Counted from the first letter of the stretch, positions 48,735 through 57,901 are shown. The stretch: DNA of 64,000 nucleotides from Pseudomonas sp. G.S.17 (GCF_038096165.1 NZ_CP151076.1:4895501-4959500); one strand, 5' to 3'. A program made the numbers and translations. Notes: generated by a model from the sequence alone, not told the origin.

Positions 48735-49398
48735 CGCGACTTTCCAGCAGATAGCCCAGGCCGCGGAAAGTCACGATGCCCACCGGTTGGCCGTCGAGTT
48801 TCTTGCGCAGGCGATGCACGTAGATTTCGATGGCGTCGGCGCTGGCTTCTTCATCCAGGCCGAACACCTGGGAAGCCAGCTGTTCCTTGCTCATCACTCG
48901 ACCGGGCCGCGCAATCAGTGCCTCCAGCACGGCCTGCTCCCGGGAAGTCAGGGTCAGTAGTTCTTCGCCGAGGGTGAAACGCCGGGTATCGAGGTCGTAG
49001 ACCAATACGCCGCAACGTTGCTGGCGCTCGCCGCCCAATACACTGCGGCGCAGCAGCGCCTTGACCCGCGCTTCCAGCTCGGAAAGCTCGAACGGCTTGG
49101 CCAGATAGTCATCGGCGCCCAGATTGAGGCCATGGACGCGATCCTTCACATCGCTGCGTGCAGTCAGCATCAACACCGGCAGGTTTTTGCCTCGCCCGCG
49201 CAAACGCGCCAGCACTTCAAAACCATTGAGTCGCGGCAAGCCGACATCAAGGATGGCGACGGCATATTCCTCGCTGCTCAGCGCCAGATCGGCGGCAACA
49301 CCATCGTGCAGGACATCCACGGTCAAGCCCGCGCTTTTGAGCGCCTGTGCCACACTTTCAGCCAGTTGCGGATGATCTTCGACGAGCAGAACACGCAT
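48721..49398 (-). CDS. tctD: OmpR-family response regulator TctD
   Basis: DNA-binding partner of TctE. The 225-residue protein has a receiver domain with phospho-accepting Asp51 (AVAILDVGLPRLNGF), acidic pair VEDH and conserved Lys in YLAKPF, then a winged helix (LTSREQAVLEALIARPGR, VYVHRLRKKLDGQ-like end). ATG 49398 (MRVLLVEDHPQL) is chosen over a start eight codons earlier because GGAG precedes it. It probably activates tctC on citrate-type signals. Confidence 0.94.
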   Translation of the reverse strand: MRVLLVEDHPQLAESVAQALKSAGLTVDVLHDGVAADLALSSEEYAVAILDVGLPRLNGFEVLARLRGRGKNLPVLMLTARSDVKDRVHGLNLGADDYLAKPFELSELEARVKALLRRSVLGGERQQRCGVLVYDLDTRRFTLGEELLTLTSREQAVLEALIARPGRVMSKEQLASQVFGLDEEASADAIEIYVHRLRKKLDGQPVGIVTFRGLGYLLESRDEPV

Positions 49399-49629
49399 CG
49401 ACTTCTCCTGATTGCGTGACATTAAGAGCGCGGAGTTTACAGGCGCGCCGCGACCTGTGAAGCACGAACCGCCTGCGAACTCATTTTAGTTGGCACTTGA
49501 AAGGTAGCTGAAAGGTTTGTGAAAGCTTCGCTGTTTAGCATCGCAAAAAGGCCCGCAAGTCGGGACCGAAAGCAAAGCGCCACGATGCGCTTTCACAATA
49601 AGAACAAAAAATGAAAAACGGAGTTACCC

Positions 49630-49782
49630 ATGAGCAAACCCATGACCAAGCCTGGGTTGTCAGCTGTTTCGAATTCACCCCCCTCTTCTCGTTCCTCCTC
49701 GACCTTTGCCAGCGTTAGCTTGCAGCGTGGACTTTCTGCGTCCGCTCGCCCGACTGCGAGTTCGTCTGATCGCCTCCGATGA
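49630..49782 (+). CDS. Possible 50-residue leader peptide before tctC
   Basis: A short frame, MSKPMTKPGLSAVSNSPPSS to DRLR, rich in Ser, Pro and Arg. GGAG lies six bases before the ATG, a better-than-random start, and the frame ends 95 bases before tctC. It may be a translated leader controlling tctCBA or a chance frame. It has no similarity that I recognise and no signal peptide. Confidence 0.35.
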   Translation: MSKPMTKPGLSAVSNSPPSSRSSSTFASVSLQRGLSASARPTASSSDRLR

Positions 49783-49851
49783 AGCGTTTCGCCTGAACCG
49801 TCGGTTGCTGCACTGCGTCACTGCTTCAACGTCTAAAAAGCAACATCCAAA

Positions 49852-49859
49852 AACAACAA
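49852..49859 (+). promoter_or_regulatory. Crc/Hfq catabolite-repression motif before tctC
   Basis: AACAACAA fits AANAANAA and sits just before the TGGAG ribosome site of tctC. This is the usual place for Hfq-Crc to block translation of carbon-uptake genes in Pseudomonas. Confidence 0.6.
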
Positions 49860-49877
49860 CTCTTCTGGAGACTGACC

Positions 49878-50876
49878 ATGAACTTGTCTTTGCGTCGTTT
49901 CGCTGTAGCCGCTGGTTGCATGATGCTCGCTACCCAGCTGTTCGCCGATGAACCCAAGGAAGCCAAGGAACCCAAGCGCCCTGAATGCATTGCGCCCGCC
50001 TCGCCGGGCGGTGGTTTCGACCTGACGTGCAAACTGGCGCAGAGCGCGCTGATGGACGAGAAAATTCTTTCCAAGCCAATGCGCGTGACCTACATGCCCG
50101 GCGGCGTTGGCGCAGTGGCCTACAACGCGGTGGTCGCTCAGCGCCCTACTGATGCCGGCACGCTGGTGGCGTGGTCCAGCGGCTCGCTGCTGAACCTGGC
50201 CCAAGGCAAATTCGGTCGTTTCGATGAAAACGCCGTGCGCTGGCTGGCGGCGGTGGGTACCAGCTATGGCGCCATCGCGGTGAAAGCCGATTCGCCGTAC
50301 AAAAACCTCGATGATCTGGTCAAGGCTCTCAAGGCTGACCCGAGCAAAGTCGTGATCGGCTCTGGCGGCACCGTCGGCAGCCAGGACTGGATGCAGACCG
50401 CACTGATCGCCAAGGCCGCCGGTATCAACCCGCGTGACCTGCGTTATGTCGCCCTTGAAGGCGGCGGTGAAATTGCCACCGCTCTGCTCGGCGGCCACAT
50501 TCAGGTGGGCAGCACCGACATTTCCGACTCCATGCCGCACATCCTCAGCGGTGACATGCGCCTGCTTGCCGTATTCGCCGACAAGCGCCTGGACGATCCG
50601 GAAATGAAAAACATCCCGACCGCCAAAGAGCAAGGCTACGACATCGTCTGGCCGGTAGTACGTGGTTTCTACCTCGGGCCAAAAGTGACCGACGCCGAAT
50701 ACAACTGGTGGAAAGACGCTTTCGACAAGCTGCTGGCCTCGGAAGACTTCGCCAAGCTGCGCGGCCAGCGTGAACTGTTCCCGTTTGCCATGACCGGCCA
50801 GGAACTGGACACCTACGTGAAAAAGCAAGTCGCCGACTACAAGACCCTGGCCAAGGAATTCGGCCTGATTCAGTGA
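49878..50876 (+). CDS. tctC: Tricarboxylate-binding periplasmic protein TctC
   Basis: Substrate receptor of the tripartite tricarboxylate transporter. The 332-residue protein has a signal peptide to about residue 23 (TQLFA) and the Bug-family fold (CIAPASPGGGFDLTCKLAQ, VTYMPGGVGAVAYNAV, VVIGSGGTVGSQDWMQTALI, GHIQVGSTDISDSMPHI). TGGAG is well spaced. First gene of tctCBA, translation probably Crc-controlled. Confidence 0.94.
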   Translation: MNLSLRRFAVAAGCMMLATQLFADEPKEAKEPKRPECIAPASPGGGFDLTCKLAQSALMDEKILSKPMRVTYMPGGVGAVAYNAVVAQRPTDAGTLVAWSSGSLLNLAQGKFGRFDENAVRWLAAVGTSYGAIAVKADSPYKNLDDLVKALKADPSKVVIGSGGTVGSQDWMQTALIAKAAGINPRDLRYVALEGGGEIATALLGGHIQVGSTDISDSMPHILSGDMRLLAVFADKRLDDPEMKNIPTAKEQGYDIVWPVVRGFYLGPKVTDAEYNWWKDAFDKLLASEDFAKLRGQRELFPFAMTGQELDTYVKKQVADYKTLAKEFGLIQ

Positions 50877-50937
50877 TCGCCTGACTGACTAGCGGTTGCG
50901 CTCGCCAGCGAGGCGGCGCAACCCAGGAGCTTGCACC

Positions 50938-51396
50938 ATGTTGATCCAACGAATTTTTGCCGCTTTTCTGCTGCTGGTCTGCGCCGGTCTGGCGTTGATG
51001 GCCTGGCCCTATAAAGCACCGTTTTCCTACGAGCCGGTCGGCCCACGGGCGTTTCCCCTGCTGATGCTGGGCCTGATGGGCCTGGCGCTGGTCTACATGC
51101 TGTTCCGCCCGACGCCCATCATTCACACCGAAGAAGACCCGAAGCTGGACCGCGAAACCATTATCAAGATCACCGCTTGCGTGATCTTGCTGCTGATTTT
51201 CGCCGGCCTGTTCGAACCGCTGGGCTTCATTATCAGCAGCATCCTGATCGGCATTCCCATGGCGCGCCTGTATGGCGGGCGCTGGGTGCCAAGCGTGATC
51301 GTGGTGATCTTGATGAGCATCGGCCTTTACCTTCTATTCGATAAAGCCATGGACGTTCCGTTGCCCCTGGGCTTGCTTGACGTTCTGGAGAACTGA
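50938..51396 (+). CDS. tctB: Tricarboxylate transporter small membrane subunit TctB
   Basis: Small membrane component of 152 residues with four predicted helices (IFAAFLLLVCAGLALMAW, FPLLMLGLMGLALVYMLF, IIKITACVILLLIFAGLFEPLGF, PSVIVVILMSIGLYLLF) and the PF(S)YEPVGPRAFPLLM family motif. ATG 50938 (MLIQRIFAAF) after GGAG. Lies 61 bases after tctC and three before tctA. Confidence 0.92.
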   Translation: MLIQRIFAAFLLLVCAGLALMAWPYKAPFSYEPVGPRAFPLLMLGLMGLALVYMLFRPTPIIHTEEDPKLDRETIIKITACVILLLIFAGLFEPLGFIISSILIGIPMARLYGGRWVPSVIVVILMSIGLYLLFDKAMDVPLPLGLLDVLEN

Positions 51397-51399
51397 TCA

Positions 51400-52914
51400 A
51401 TGGATACTTTCAGCTATCTCGGCCAGGGCTTCGGCGTTGCGCTGACGCCTTACAACCTGGTCACCGCCTTTTGCGGCACCTTGATCGGCACCGTCGTCGG
51501 CCTGCTGCCGGGTCTGGGCCCGATCAACGGCGTTGCGCTGCTGATCCCGATTGCCTTCGCGCTGGGTCTGCCTCCGGAGTCGGCATTGATCCTGCTGGCG
51601 GCGGTTTACCTGGGCTGTGAATATGGCGGCCGGATCAGTTCGATCCTGCTGAACATTCCGGGCGAAGCATCTACAGTCATGACCACCCTCGACGGCTACC
51701 CAATGGCTCGCCAGGGTCTGGCGGGTGTAGCGCTGTCGTTGTCGGCATGGAGTTCGTTCATCGGTGCGCTGATTGCCACGTGCGGCATGGTGCTGTTCGC
51801 CCCGCTGCTGGCGAAATGGGCGATCGCCTTCGGCCCGGCGGAATATTTCGTGCTGATGGTGTTTGCCATCGTCTGTCTCGGCGGCATGGCCGGTGATCGG
51901 CCGTTAAAGACATTCATTGCCGCGTTGATAGGCTTGTTTTTGTCGACCGTCGGCATCGACGCCAACAGCGGCGTGTATCGCTTCACCGGCGACAATATTC
52001 ACCTGACCGACGGCATTCAGTTTGTGGTGCTGGTGCTGGGTCTGTTCTCCGTCAGTGAGATTCTGTTGCTGCTGGAAAAAACCCATCGCGGCCAGGAAGC
52101 GGTGAAAGCCACCGGGCGCATGATGTTCAACTTCAAGGAAGCCAGTTCGGTATTCGTGGTGAACCTGCGCTGCGGCGTATTGGGTTTTATCATGGGAGTG
52201 CTGCCGGGTGCCGGTGCGACGCTGGCAAGCGCTGTCGCTTACATGACAGAAAAAAGCATCGCGGGCAAAACCGGCAAGTTTGGTCAGGGCGACATGCGTG
52301 GTCTGGCAGCACCGGAAACCGCCATTGGCGGCGCGGCCTGCGGCGCTCTGGTGCCAATGTTGACACTGGGGGTTCCCGGATCGGGCACAACTGCGGTAAT
52401 GATCGGTGCCTTGTCGCTCTATAACATTACCCCTGGCCCGATGCTGTTCCAGCAGCAACCGGACCTCGTCTGGGGCCTGATCGCCTCGTTGTTTGTCGCC
52501 AACGTCATGCTGGTGATCCTCAACATTCCGATGATCCGCATCTTCACCCGCATCCTCAATGTGCCAAATTGGGCGCTGGTGCCGGTTATCGCGATCATCA
52601 CCGGGATCGGCGTCTACGCGGTGCACGCCACGACCTTCGACCTGTTCCTGATGGTCGGCATCGGTATCTTCGGTTACATCCTGCGCAAGCTGGACTTCCC
52701 ATTGTCGCCCATCCTGTTGGGCTTCATCCTAGGCGGCCTGATGGAACAGAACCTGCGTCGCGCGCTGTCGATTTCCAATGGCGCGATGGAGATTCTCTGG
52801 TCAAGCCCGATCACCATCGGCGTCTGGGTACTGACCATCCTGATGCTGGTGTTCCCGCTGATCCGTATCTGGCGCAAACGTGCATTGCAGCGCAGTGCAG
52901 CGACCAGTGTCTGA
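51400..52914 (+). CDS. tctA: Tricarboxylate transporter large membrane subunit TctA
   Basis: Main permease subunit, 504 residues, about twelve helices. Family signatures: GTLIGTVVGLLPGLGPINGVA, YGGRISSILLNIPGEASTVMT, and the inverted second half RCGVLGFIMGVLPGAGATLAS with TLGVPGSGTTAVMIGAL and MEQNLRRALSISNG. Works with TctB and TctC to import citrate-like acids with cation coupling. The downstream AbrB gene overlaps its stop. Confidence 0.96.
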   Translation: MDTFSYLGQGFGVALTPYNLVTAFCGTLIGTVVGLLPGLGPINGVALLIPIAFALGLPPESALILLAAVYLGCEYGGRISSILLNIPGEASTVMTTLDGYPMARQGLAGVALSLSAWSSFIGALIATCGMVLFAPLLAKWAIAFGPAEYFVLMVFAIVCLGGMAGDRPLKTFIAALIGLFLSTVGIDANSGVYRFTGDNIHLTDGIQFVVLVLGLFSVSEILLLLEKTHRGQEAVKATGRMMFNFKEASSVFVVNLRCGVLGFIMGVLPGAGATLASAVAYMTEKSIAGKTGKFGQGDMRGLAAPETAIGGAACGALVPMLTLGVPGSGTTAVMIGALSLYNITPGPMLFQQQPDLVWGLIASLFVANVMLVILNIPMIRIFTRILNVPNWALVPVIAIITGIGVYAVHATTFDLFLMVGIGIFGYILRKLDFPLSPILLGFILGGLMEQNLRRALSISNGAMEILWSSPITIGVWVLTILMLVFPLIRIWRKRALQRSAATSV

Positions 52915-53941
52915 TCGACCCTTCAAAACCTGGTGGGCAACCCCGCTGGTCGGTCTGCTTGGCGGTTACCTCGCCAGCCAGGTCGGCTGGCCTTTGCCCT
53001 GGATGGTCGGCTCGTTACTGGCGATCATCCTGGTGCGTTGCCTGACCCCATGGCAACTGGCGGAAATCCCCGGAGGCCGTAAATGCGGGCAATGGGTGGT
53101 CGGCATCGGCATTGGCCTGCACTTCACCCCGCTGGTGATTGCCCAGGTCATGGCGCATTTCGGCCTGATCTTTTTCGGCGCACTGGTCACCAGTGTTTCC
53201 AGCGTCGTCGGGGTCTGGTTGATGCGGCGCAGCGGGGAAGATCGTGCTACCGCGTTCTTCTCGAGCATGCCCGGCGGCTCCGGCGAAATGGTCAACCTCG
53301 GCGCGCGTAACGGCGCCATTCTCAGCAGCGTCGCCGCCGGGCAAAGCTTGCGCGTACTGGCGGTGGTGCTCTGCGTTCCGGCCATCTTCAAATACTTGTT
53401 GGGCGATGGCACGCCGACCTTCCATGCGGGTTCCGTTGACTGGCGGTGGCTTGCGGTTTTATTTCCCCTGGGCGCGGCGGTGGCCTGGCTTTGGCAACGC
53501 TTGAAGCAACCCAATCCATGGCTGTTCGGCCCTTTACTGGTGAGCGCGACGGTCAGCATTGTCTGGGATCTGCACATCGGTTTACCGGACGGCGGCAGTC
53601 AGATTGGCCAATGGCTGATCGGCAGCGGTTTGGGCTGTCATTTCAATCGTCAGTTTTTCCGCCGCGCACCTGCGTTTATCGGCAAGACGCTGCTCGCCAC
53701 CGCGCTGACCATGCTCATCGCCGCCCTCGCCGCGTTGGGGCTGAGCGCCGCAACCCATCTGGACCTGCGCTCACTGACCCTGGGCATGATGCCCGGCGGC
53801 ATCGCCGAAATGAGCCTGACGGCGCAAGTGCTGCAACTGTCTGTGCCGCTGGTGACGGCGATGCAGGTGATGCGGTTGTTGTTTGTGTTGTTTCTGGCGG
53901 AACCGGTGTTTCGGTATTGGGATCGGCGAGAGCAATCCTGA
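52907..53941 (+). CDS. AbrB-family (ammonia monooxygenase-like) membrane protein
   Basis: Integral membrane protein of about 344 residues with two AbrB-duplication repeats (WATPLVGLLGGYLASQVGWP and WLFGPLLVSATVSIVWDLHI; SSMPGGSGEMVNLGARNGA and GMMPGGIAEMSLTAQVLQL). The name ammonia monooxygenase in databases is historical; no such activity is expected. The GTG at 52907 overlaps the tctA stop by eight bases; a GTG at 52880 would add nine residues. It is probably co-transcribed with tctCBA, suggesting a related transport or regulatory role. Confidence 0.85.
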   Translation: MSDRPFKTWWATPLVGLLGGYLASQVGWPLPWMVGSLLAIILVRCLTPWQLAEIPGGRKCGQWVVGIGIGLHFTPLVIAQVMAHFGLIFFGALVTSVSSVVGVWLMRRSGEDRATAFFSSMPGGSGEMVNLGARNGAILSSVAAGQSLRVLAVVLCVPAIFKYLLGDGTPTFHAGSVDWRWLAVLFPLGAAVAWLWQRLKQPNPWLFGPLLVSATVSIVWDLHIGLPDGGSQIGQWLIGSGLGCHFNRQFFRRAPAFIGKTLLATALTMLIAALAALGLSAATHLDLRSLTLGMMPGGIAEMSLTAQVLQLSVPLVTAMQVMRLLFVLFLAEPVFRYWDRREQS

Positions 53942-53967
53942 ATAACACCAGACCCCGTGCAGACTGC

Positions 53968-54054
53968 GTGGGAGCGAGCGTGCTCGCGAAAACGCCAGAA
54001 CGCCCAACATCTTCGTTGACTGAACTATCGCTTTCGCAAGCAAGCTTGCCCACA
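53968..54054. repeat. REP-like inverted repeat pair
   Basis: GTGGGAGCGAGCGTGCTCGCGAA and, facing it, TTTCGCAAGCAAGCTTGCCCACAC, with 40 bases between, in the gap between the convergent AbrB and ung genes. The right unit runs to two bases before the ung stop. Confidence 0.65.
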
Positions 54055-54055
54055 C

Positions 54056-54748
54056 TCAAACCGCAGGCAATCGCCACTCAATCGGCGCCATGCCGTTCTG
54101 TTCCAGATACTTGTTGGCCCGACTGAAATGCCCGCAGCCCAGAAAGCCTTTATAAGCCGACAACGGCGAAGGATGCACTGAGGTCAGCACCAGATGCTTG
54201 GTGGCATCGACCAGCTTCTGTTTGCTCTGCGCATGGGCGCCCCACAGCATGAACACCAGATGCGGCTGATGGGCGCTGACCGTTTCGATCACCTTGTCGG
54301 TGAAATGCTGCCAGCCCTTGCCTGCGTGGGACGCAGCATTGGCGCGTTCGACGGTCAGGGTCGTGTTGAGCATCAACACACCCTGATCGGCCCAGGACTG
54401 CAAATGGCCGTGGGCCGGAATGTCGATATTCAGGTCGCGCTTGAGCTCTTTATAGATGTTGACCAGCGACGGCGGCGCGGGCACGCCGGGTTGCACCGAG
54501 AAACACAAACCATGGGCCTGGCCGGGGCCGTGATAAGGGTCCTGGCCGAGGATGACCACCTTGACCTGATCCAGCGGTGTGGAATTCAACGCGTTGAAGA
54601 TCAGCGGCCCCGGCGGGTAAATTTCCTTGCCGGCCGCATGCTCCTGGCGCAGAAACTCCCGCAGCTGGTCCATATAAGGTTTTTCGAACTCGTCACGCAG
54701 CGCGTGTTTCCAGCTGGGTTCGAGTTTGATGCGGTCGTCGGATGTCAT
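54056..54748 (-). CDS. ung: Uracil-DNA glycosylase
   Basis: Removes uracil from DNA to start base-excision repair. The 230-residue family 1 enzyme has the catalytic loop [18 protein letters not shown] (general base Asp70), [10 protein letters not shown], and the minor-groove loop [20 protein letters not shown] 54748 ([14 protein letters not shown]) has AAGGT upstream; an ATG two codons earlier is possible. Confidence 0.97.
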   Translation of the reverse strand: MTSDDRIKLEPSWKHALRDEFEKPYMDQLREFLRQEHAAGKEIYPPGPLIFNALNSTPLDQVKVVILGQDPYHGPGQAHGLCFSVQPGVPAPPSLVNIYKELKRDLNIDIPAHGHLQSWADQGVLMLNTTLTVERANAASHAGKGWQHFTDKVIETVSAHQPHLVFMLWGAHAQSKQKLVDATKHLVLTSVHPSPLSAYKGFLGCGHFSRANKYLEQNGMAPIEWRLPAV

Positions 54749-54932
54749 GGTCATACCTTGCAAAACAATGGGCGCGGCTTTGCTGAAACGGGAACAGACC
54801 CTATGAAAGCGCGTCGTCAATGTCAAATACAGCGCGCCCCGCGCTGCCGTTTCCTACACTTGATCGCAACTTAACCCGACATGAGGCAATCAAAACCCTG
54901 TTGGATAAATGTATTGCCCTCGAGAGGTCACG

Positions 54933-56045
54933 ATGAATCTGCTCTTTGAAGAACTCCCTGCTCAGGACGGCGCCCGAATTGGCGTGGCCACGCTGGACGC
55001 GGAGAAGTCATTGAATGCCTTGTCGCTGCCGATGATTCTCGCGCTGCAAGACAAGCTGGACACCTGGGCCAGCGACGACAGCATTGTTTGCGTATTACTG
55101 CGCGGCAACGGACCCAAAGCGTTCTGCGCAGGCGGAGATGTACGTACCCTGGTGGAAACCTGCCGTGAGCATCCCGGCGAAGTGCCGCCATTGGCGGCGC
55201 ATTTCTTTTCCGCTGAATACCGCCTCGACTACAGCTTGCACACCTATCCAAAACCGTTGATCTGCTGGGGCCACGGCTACGTGCTCGGTGGCGGGATGGG
55301 CCTGCTGCAAGGGGCCAGCATTCGCATCGTCACGCCGAGCAGCCGCCTGGCGATGCCGGAAATCAGCATCGGCCTGTACCCGGATGTGGGCGCCAGCTGG
55401 TTCCTTTCACGTCTGCCGGGCAAGCTCGGTCTGTTTCTGGGCCTGACCGGCTCGCACATCAACGGCCACGACGCGCTGGACCTGGACCTCGCCGACCGCT
55501 TCCTGCTTGATGAACAGCAGGACGAGTTGATCGACGGCCTGCAACAGCTCAACTGGCAAGAACAGACCTCGATCCAGCTCAACAGTCTGCTCAAGGCGCT
55601 GCAACAGGAAGCCATCGGCCAGCTGCCGGCCGCGCAGTGGCTGCCGCGTCGCAAGCAGATCGATGAATTGCTCGATGTCGGCAACCTGCCCTGCGCATGG
55701 AGTGCCATCAGCCACCTGCAACACAAAGACGACGCCCTGCTGGCCCGCGCCGCCAAGACCCTGACCGCAGGCAGCCCGCTGACTGCGCACCTGATCTGGG
55801 AACAAATCCAGCGCGCCCGCCACCTGTCGTTGGCCGAAGTATTCCAGATGGAATACACCATGAGCCTCAACTGCTGCCGCCATCCCGAATTCAGCGAGGG
55901 CGTCCGCGCGCGACTGATCGACAAGGACAGCAAACCCCATTGGCACTGGCAGGATGTGGCCAACGTCCCGCAGCCAGTGATCGACGCACACTTCGCCAAG
56001 GCGTGGGAAGGCCGGCATCCGTTGGCGGATTTGTCGGGGTATTGA
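54933..56045 (+). CDS. Enoyl-CoA hydratase/3-hydroxyisobutyryl-CoA hydrolase family enzyme
   Basis: Crotonase-fold protein of 370 residues. The oxyanion-hole and active-site segments are KAFCAGGDVRTLVE, LICWGHGYVLGGGMGLLQGA and AMPEISIGLYPDVGASWFLSRLPG. Length and the long C-terminal helical part fit the hydroxyisobutyryl-CoA hydrolase branch (valine breakdown) better than simple hydratases. GAGAGG lies eight bases before ATG 54933. No valine-degradation genes are adjacent, so the substrate stays open. Confidence 0.85.
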   Translation: MNLLFEELPAQDGARIGVATLDAEKSLNALSLPMILALQDKLDTWASDDSIVCVLLRGNGPKAFCAGGDVRTLVETCREHPGEVPPLAAHFFSAEYRLDYSLHTYPKPLICWGHGYVLGGGMGLLQGASIRIVTPSSRLAMPEISIGLYPDVGASWFLSRLPGKLGLFLGLTGSHINGHDALDLDLADRFLLDEQQDELIDGLQQLNWQEQTSIQLNSLLKALQQEAIGQLPAAQWLPRRKQIDELLDVGNLPCAWSAISHLQHKDDALLARAAKTLTAGSPLTAHLIWEQIQRARHLSLAEVFQMEYTMSLNCCRHPEFSEGVRARLIDKDSKPHWHWQDVANVPQPVIDAHFAKAWEGRHPLADLSGY

Positions 56046-56811
56046 GCAATAAATTGGACTGATCAAGAGGCGAACGGAGGGATTCCGAATGCGCGGCAGT
56101 GGAAGTGTCGTCAGATGCAAAAAACCGGCGTTTGGTTGGGTATGAGTTTGCCTGCAGGTTCATCTAACGCTGATGTTCGTGAATATAGTCCTTGAGGGCT
56201 TGATTCGCCCGGGTTTGCCAACCACTGCCGCCGGCTTTGAAATAATCCACGACATCAGGCGACAAACGCAGTGTCACACGCTCTGTGATGGGCGCTTTCT
56301 GCGGGCCTCGCTCACCTTGTCGGCGCACAGTGGCCGTATCCCAAAAATCGTCTACCGCCGCTGGATCATTAGGGTCGTATGAGACTCGGCATCATGCGCA
56401 ACCGGCGTTTCTGCGTGGGCTTCGCGTTTGATGCGATCCCAGTCAGTCTTGCTGGAAGTCGGCATAGCGTTTCCTCAGCATTTGCTCCCATGAAAGCACC
56501 GCCATAGGGCCGATCAAATATATAGAGAAACAACAAGATCCCCGCTCTCGTCAACAACCGCTGCAGATATTATCGACCGGCAGACGCCATAGTGCCGAGA
56601 TTGAGTGCAGCACATTTCCCCCATGTTTATTTATTACGCTTATCTTCGCAGCTAATAAAAATACATTTGTGGAAGGACTGCTGTTTCAATCAGATACAAA
56701 TAGTTGTTTGCCGAAATTAAGTACCGGAAACTAAAATTGTTTTTTTCCGACAGAAAACCACTGCCAGCCCCTGAACATAAACATATATCTATATCAAAGA
56801 TGGATAGAAGT
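56046..56811. other. Variable, largely non-coding AT-rich stretch
   Basis: About 770 bases with no intact gene. The left part carries a frameshifted BrnA-like antitoxin (56164-56465). From about 56510 the sequence is AT-rich and has no coding signature; it should include the promoter of the dioxygenase-family gene. No BrnT toxin gene is seen here. Confidence 0.55.
56164..56465 (-). pseudogene. BrnA-like antitoxin, frameshifted
   Basis: On the minus strand an ATG at 56465 opens MPTSSKTDWDRIKREAHAET, typical of BrnA-type ribbon-helix-helix antitoxins, but this frame stops about 37 codons later. The next frame resumes with DPNDPAAVDDFWDTATV and ends in a well-formed C-terminus (ERVTLRLSPDVVDYF, then GWQTRANQALKDYI). 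Start to final stop is 302 bases, not a multiple of three, so one indel near 56380 breaks the gene. No partner toxin is found upstream. A sequencing error is the main alternative. Confidence 0.65.
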
Positions 56812-57771
56812 ATGAAATTTGAGAACCCCGTCAAAAATTTAGCCCCTTGGTTCATGAACTCCGCTGAGTCAGCTCGCAGGCTGCCCACCCTACCCAGTCC
56901 TATACGAACGCATGTTGAAGATCTGATACGTGACGGATTCACTGTCATCAAGGGATCGTTGCATAAGGACAAATGTGTCTCGGTGATCGAAAACTTTAAG
57001 AAATTTGCCAATCTTAATAATGACAAATTTGCAAAATTCCTTGATCGCGACGGACACTACCCGCGTATCGTTAACCTGCACGCTGCCTTTCCTGAATTGA
57101 TCGACCTGTTTGATATGAATAAAACGGCCTATGACGTTCAAGAAGCAATGTTCGGTGCACCACCCAGCCTTTATACATCGCTTTTTTATGAACGCGGTTC
57201 AGCTCAGCCTATCCATCGCGACACGCCATACTTCACCACGAAACCTGAGATGTTTTACTTGGGCGTATGGGTTGCACTTGAAGATGCGAACGAGCAAAAC
57301 GGCGCTTTGGATGTAATGCGCGGGGGGCACAATATCCCTGAGCCCGACCGTGCCGCGATTGCATTGAAATACTTCGACAGCCTCGACGCAGTTCCGAGTA
57401 GTTCTGCTGCGCTATGGGATGGCTTTCAAAGTGAGGTTCAGCGCCTTTGCGCTGAAGCTTGCGTGCAAAAGGAACAATTATCTGTGCAAGCAGGCGACAC
57501 TATCATCTGGCATCCACAGCTCCCGCATGGCGGGGGAGCGATACAGGACATCACGAAAAGCAGATTCAGTTTTGTGATGCACACAACGCCGGCTGGAACT
57601 CCCGTTTATCATCATGACAAATTTTTCAATCCAGAGGCTCCGGCTGAATTAGACTCTGATCGCTCTTACGGAAGGCACCGTGATAGTTACTTTGTGAAAC
57701 ACACGGAAGTAGATTTCGCTCACGTCGAATTAATTCCAGTAAGAGACTTCAAAACGACAGCCAATCGCTAA
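56812..57771 (+). CDS. Phytanoyl-CoA dioxygenase (PhyH) family protein
   Basis: Iron(II)/2-oxoglutarate oxygenase family member of 319 residues. The first metal ligands are His135 and Asp137 (QPIHRDTPYF), the distal His is in LPHGGGAIQ and the 2-oxoglutarate Arg follows in KSRFSFVMH, so the enzyme looks active. The substrate is unknown; relatives hydroxylate ectoine, fatty acyl chains or natural products. Start uncertain (ATG 56812, or 56800). Base composition is clearly more AT-rich than the flanking core genes, and it stands alone in a variable patch, suggesting transfer. Confidence 0.82.
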   Translation: MKFENPVKNLAPWFMNSAESARRLPTLPSPIRTHVEDLIRDGFTVIKGSLHKDKCVSVIENFKKFANLNNDKFAKFLDRDGHYPRIVNLHAAFPELIDLFDMNKTAYDVQEAMFGAPPSLYTSLFYERGSAQPIHRDTPYFTTKPEMFYLGVWVALEDANEQNGALDVMRGGHNIPEPDRAAIALKYFDSLDAVPSSSAALWDGFQSEVQRLCAEACVQKEQLSVQAGDTIIWHPQLPHGGGAIQDITKSRFSFVMHTTPAGTPVYHHDKFFNPEAPAELDSDRSYGRHRDSYFVKHTEVDFAHVELIPVRDFKTTANR

Positions 57772-57782
57772 CCGATGTTCGC

Positions 57783-57805
57783 GGTCGGACCACAGAGGTC
57801 CGACC
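57783..57805 (+). terminator. Hairpin after the PhyH-family gene
   Basis: GGTCGGAC and GTCCGACC are exact complements around a seven-base loop, 12 bases after the stop. The T run is poor, so termination strength is uncertain. Confidence 0.45.
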
Positions 57806-57901
57806 TCCTGAGTTTGGTCATGCCAGGCTCCGGCCGTATACTCAGAGGTCGGCGATGGTCTGAAGCACTGGGAGAAACCAAGTATAGAGCCCATAAAAGC
57901 A

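Larger units (their letters stand above)
49399..49877. other. Divergent tctD/tctC control region
   Basis: 479 bases between the regulator and the transporter genes. It should hold the TctD-dependent promoter of tctC. It contains a 50-codon open frame with a good ribosome site (49630-49782) and a Crc motif directly before the tctC Shine-Dalgarno. No RNA gene recognised. Confidence 0.5.
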
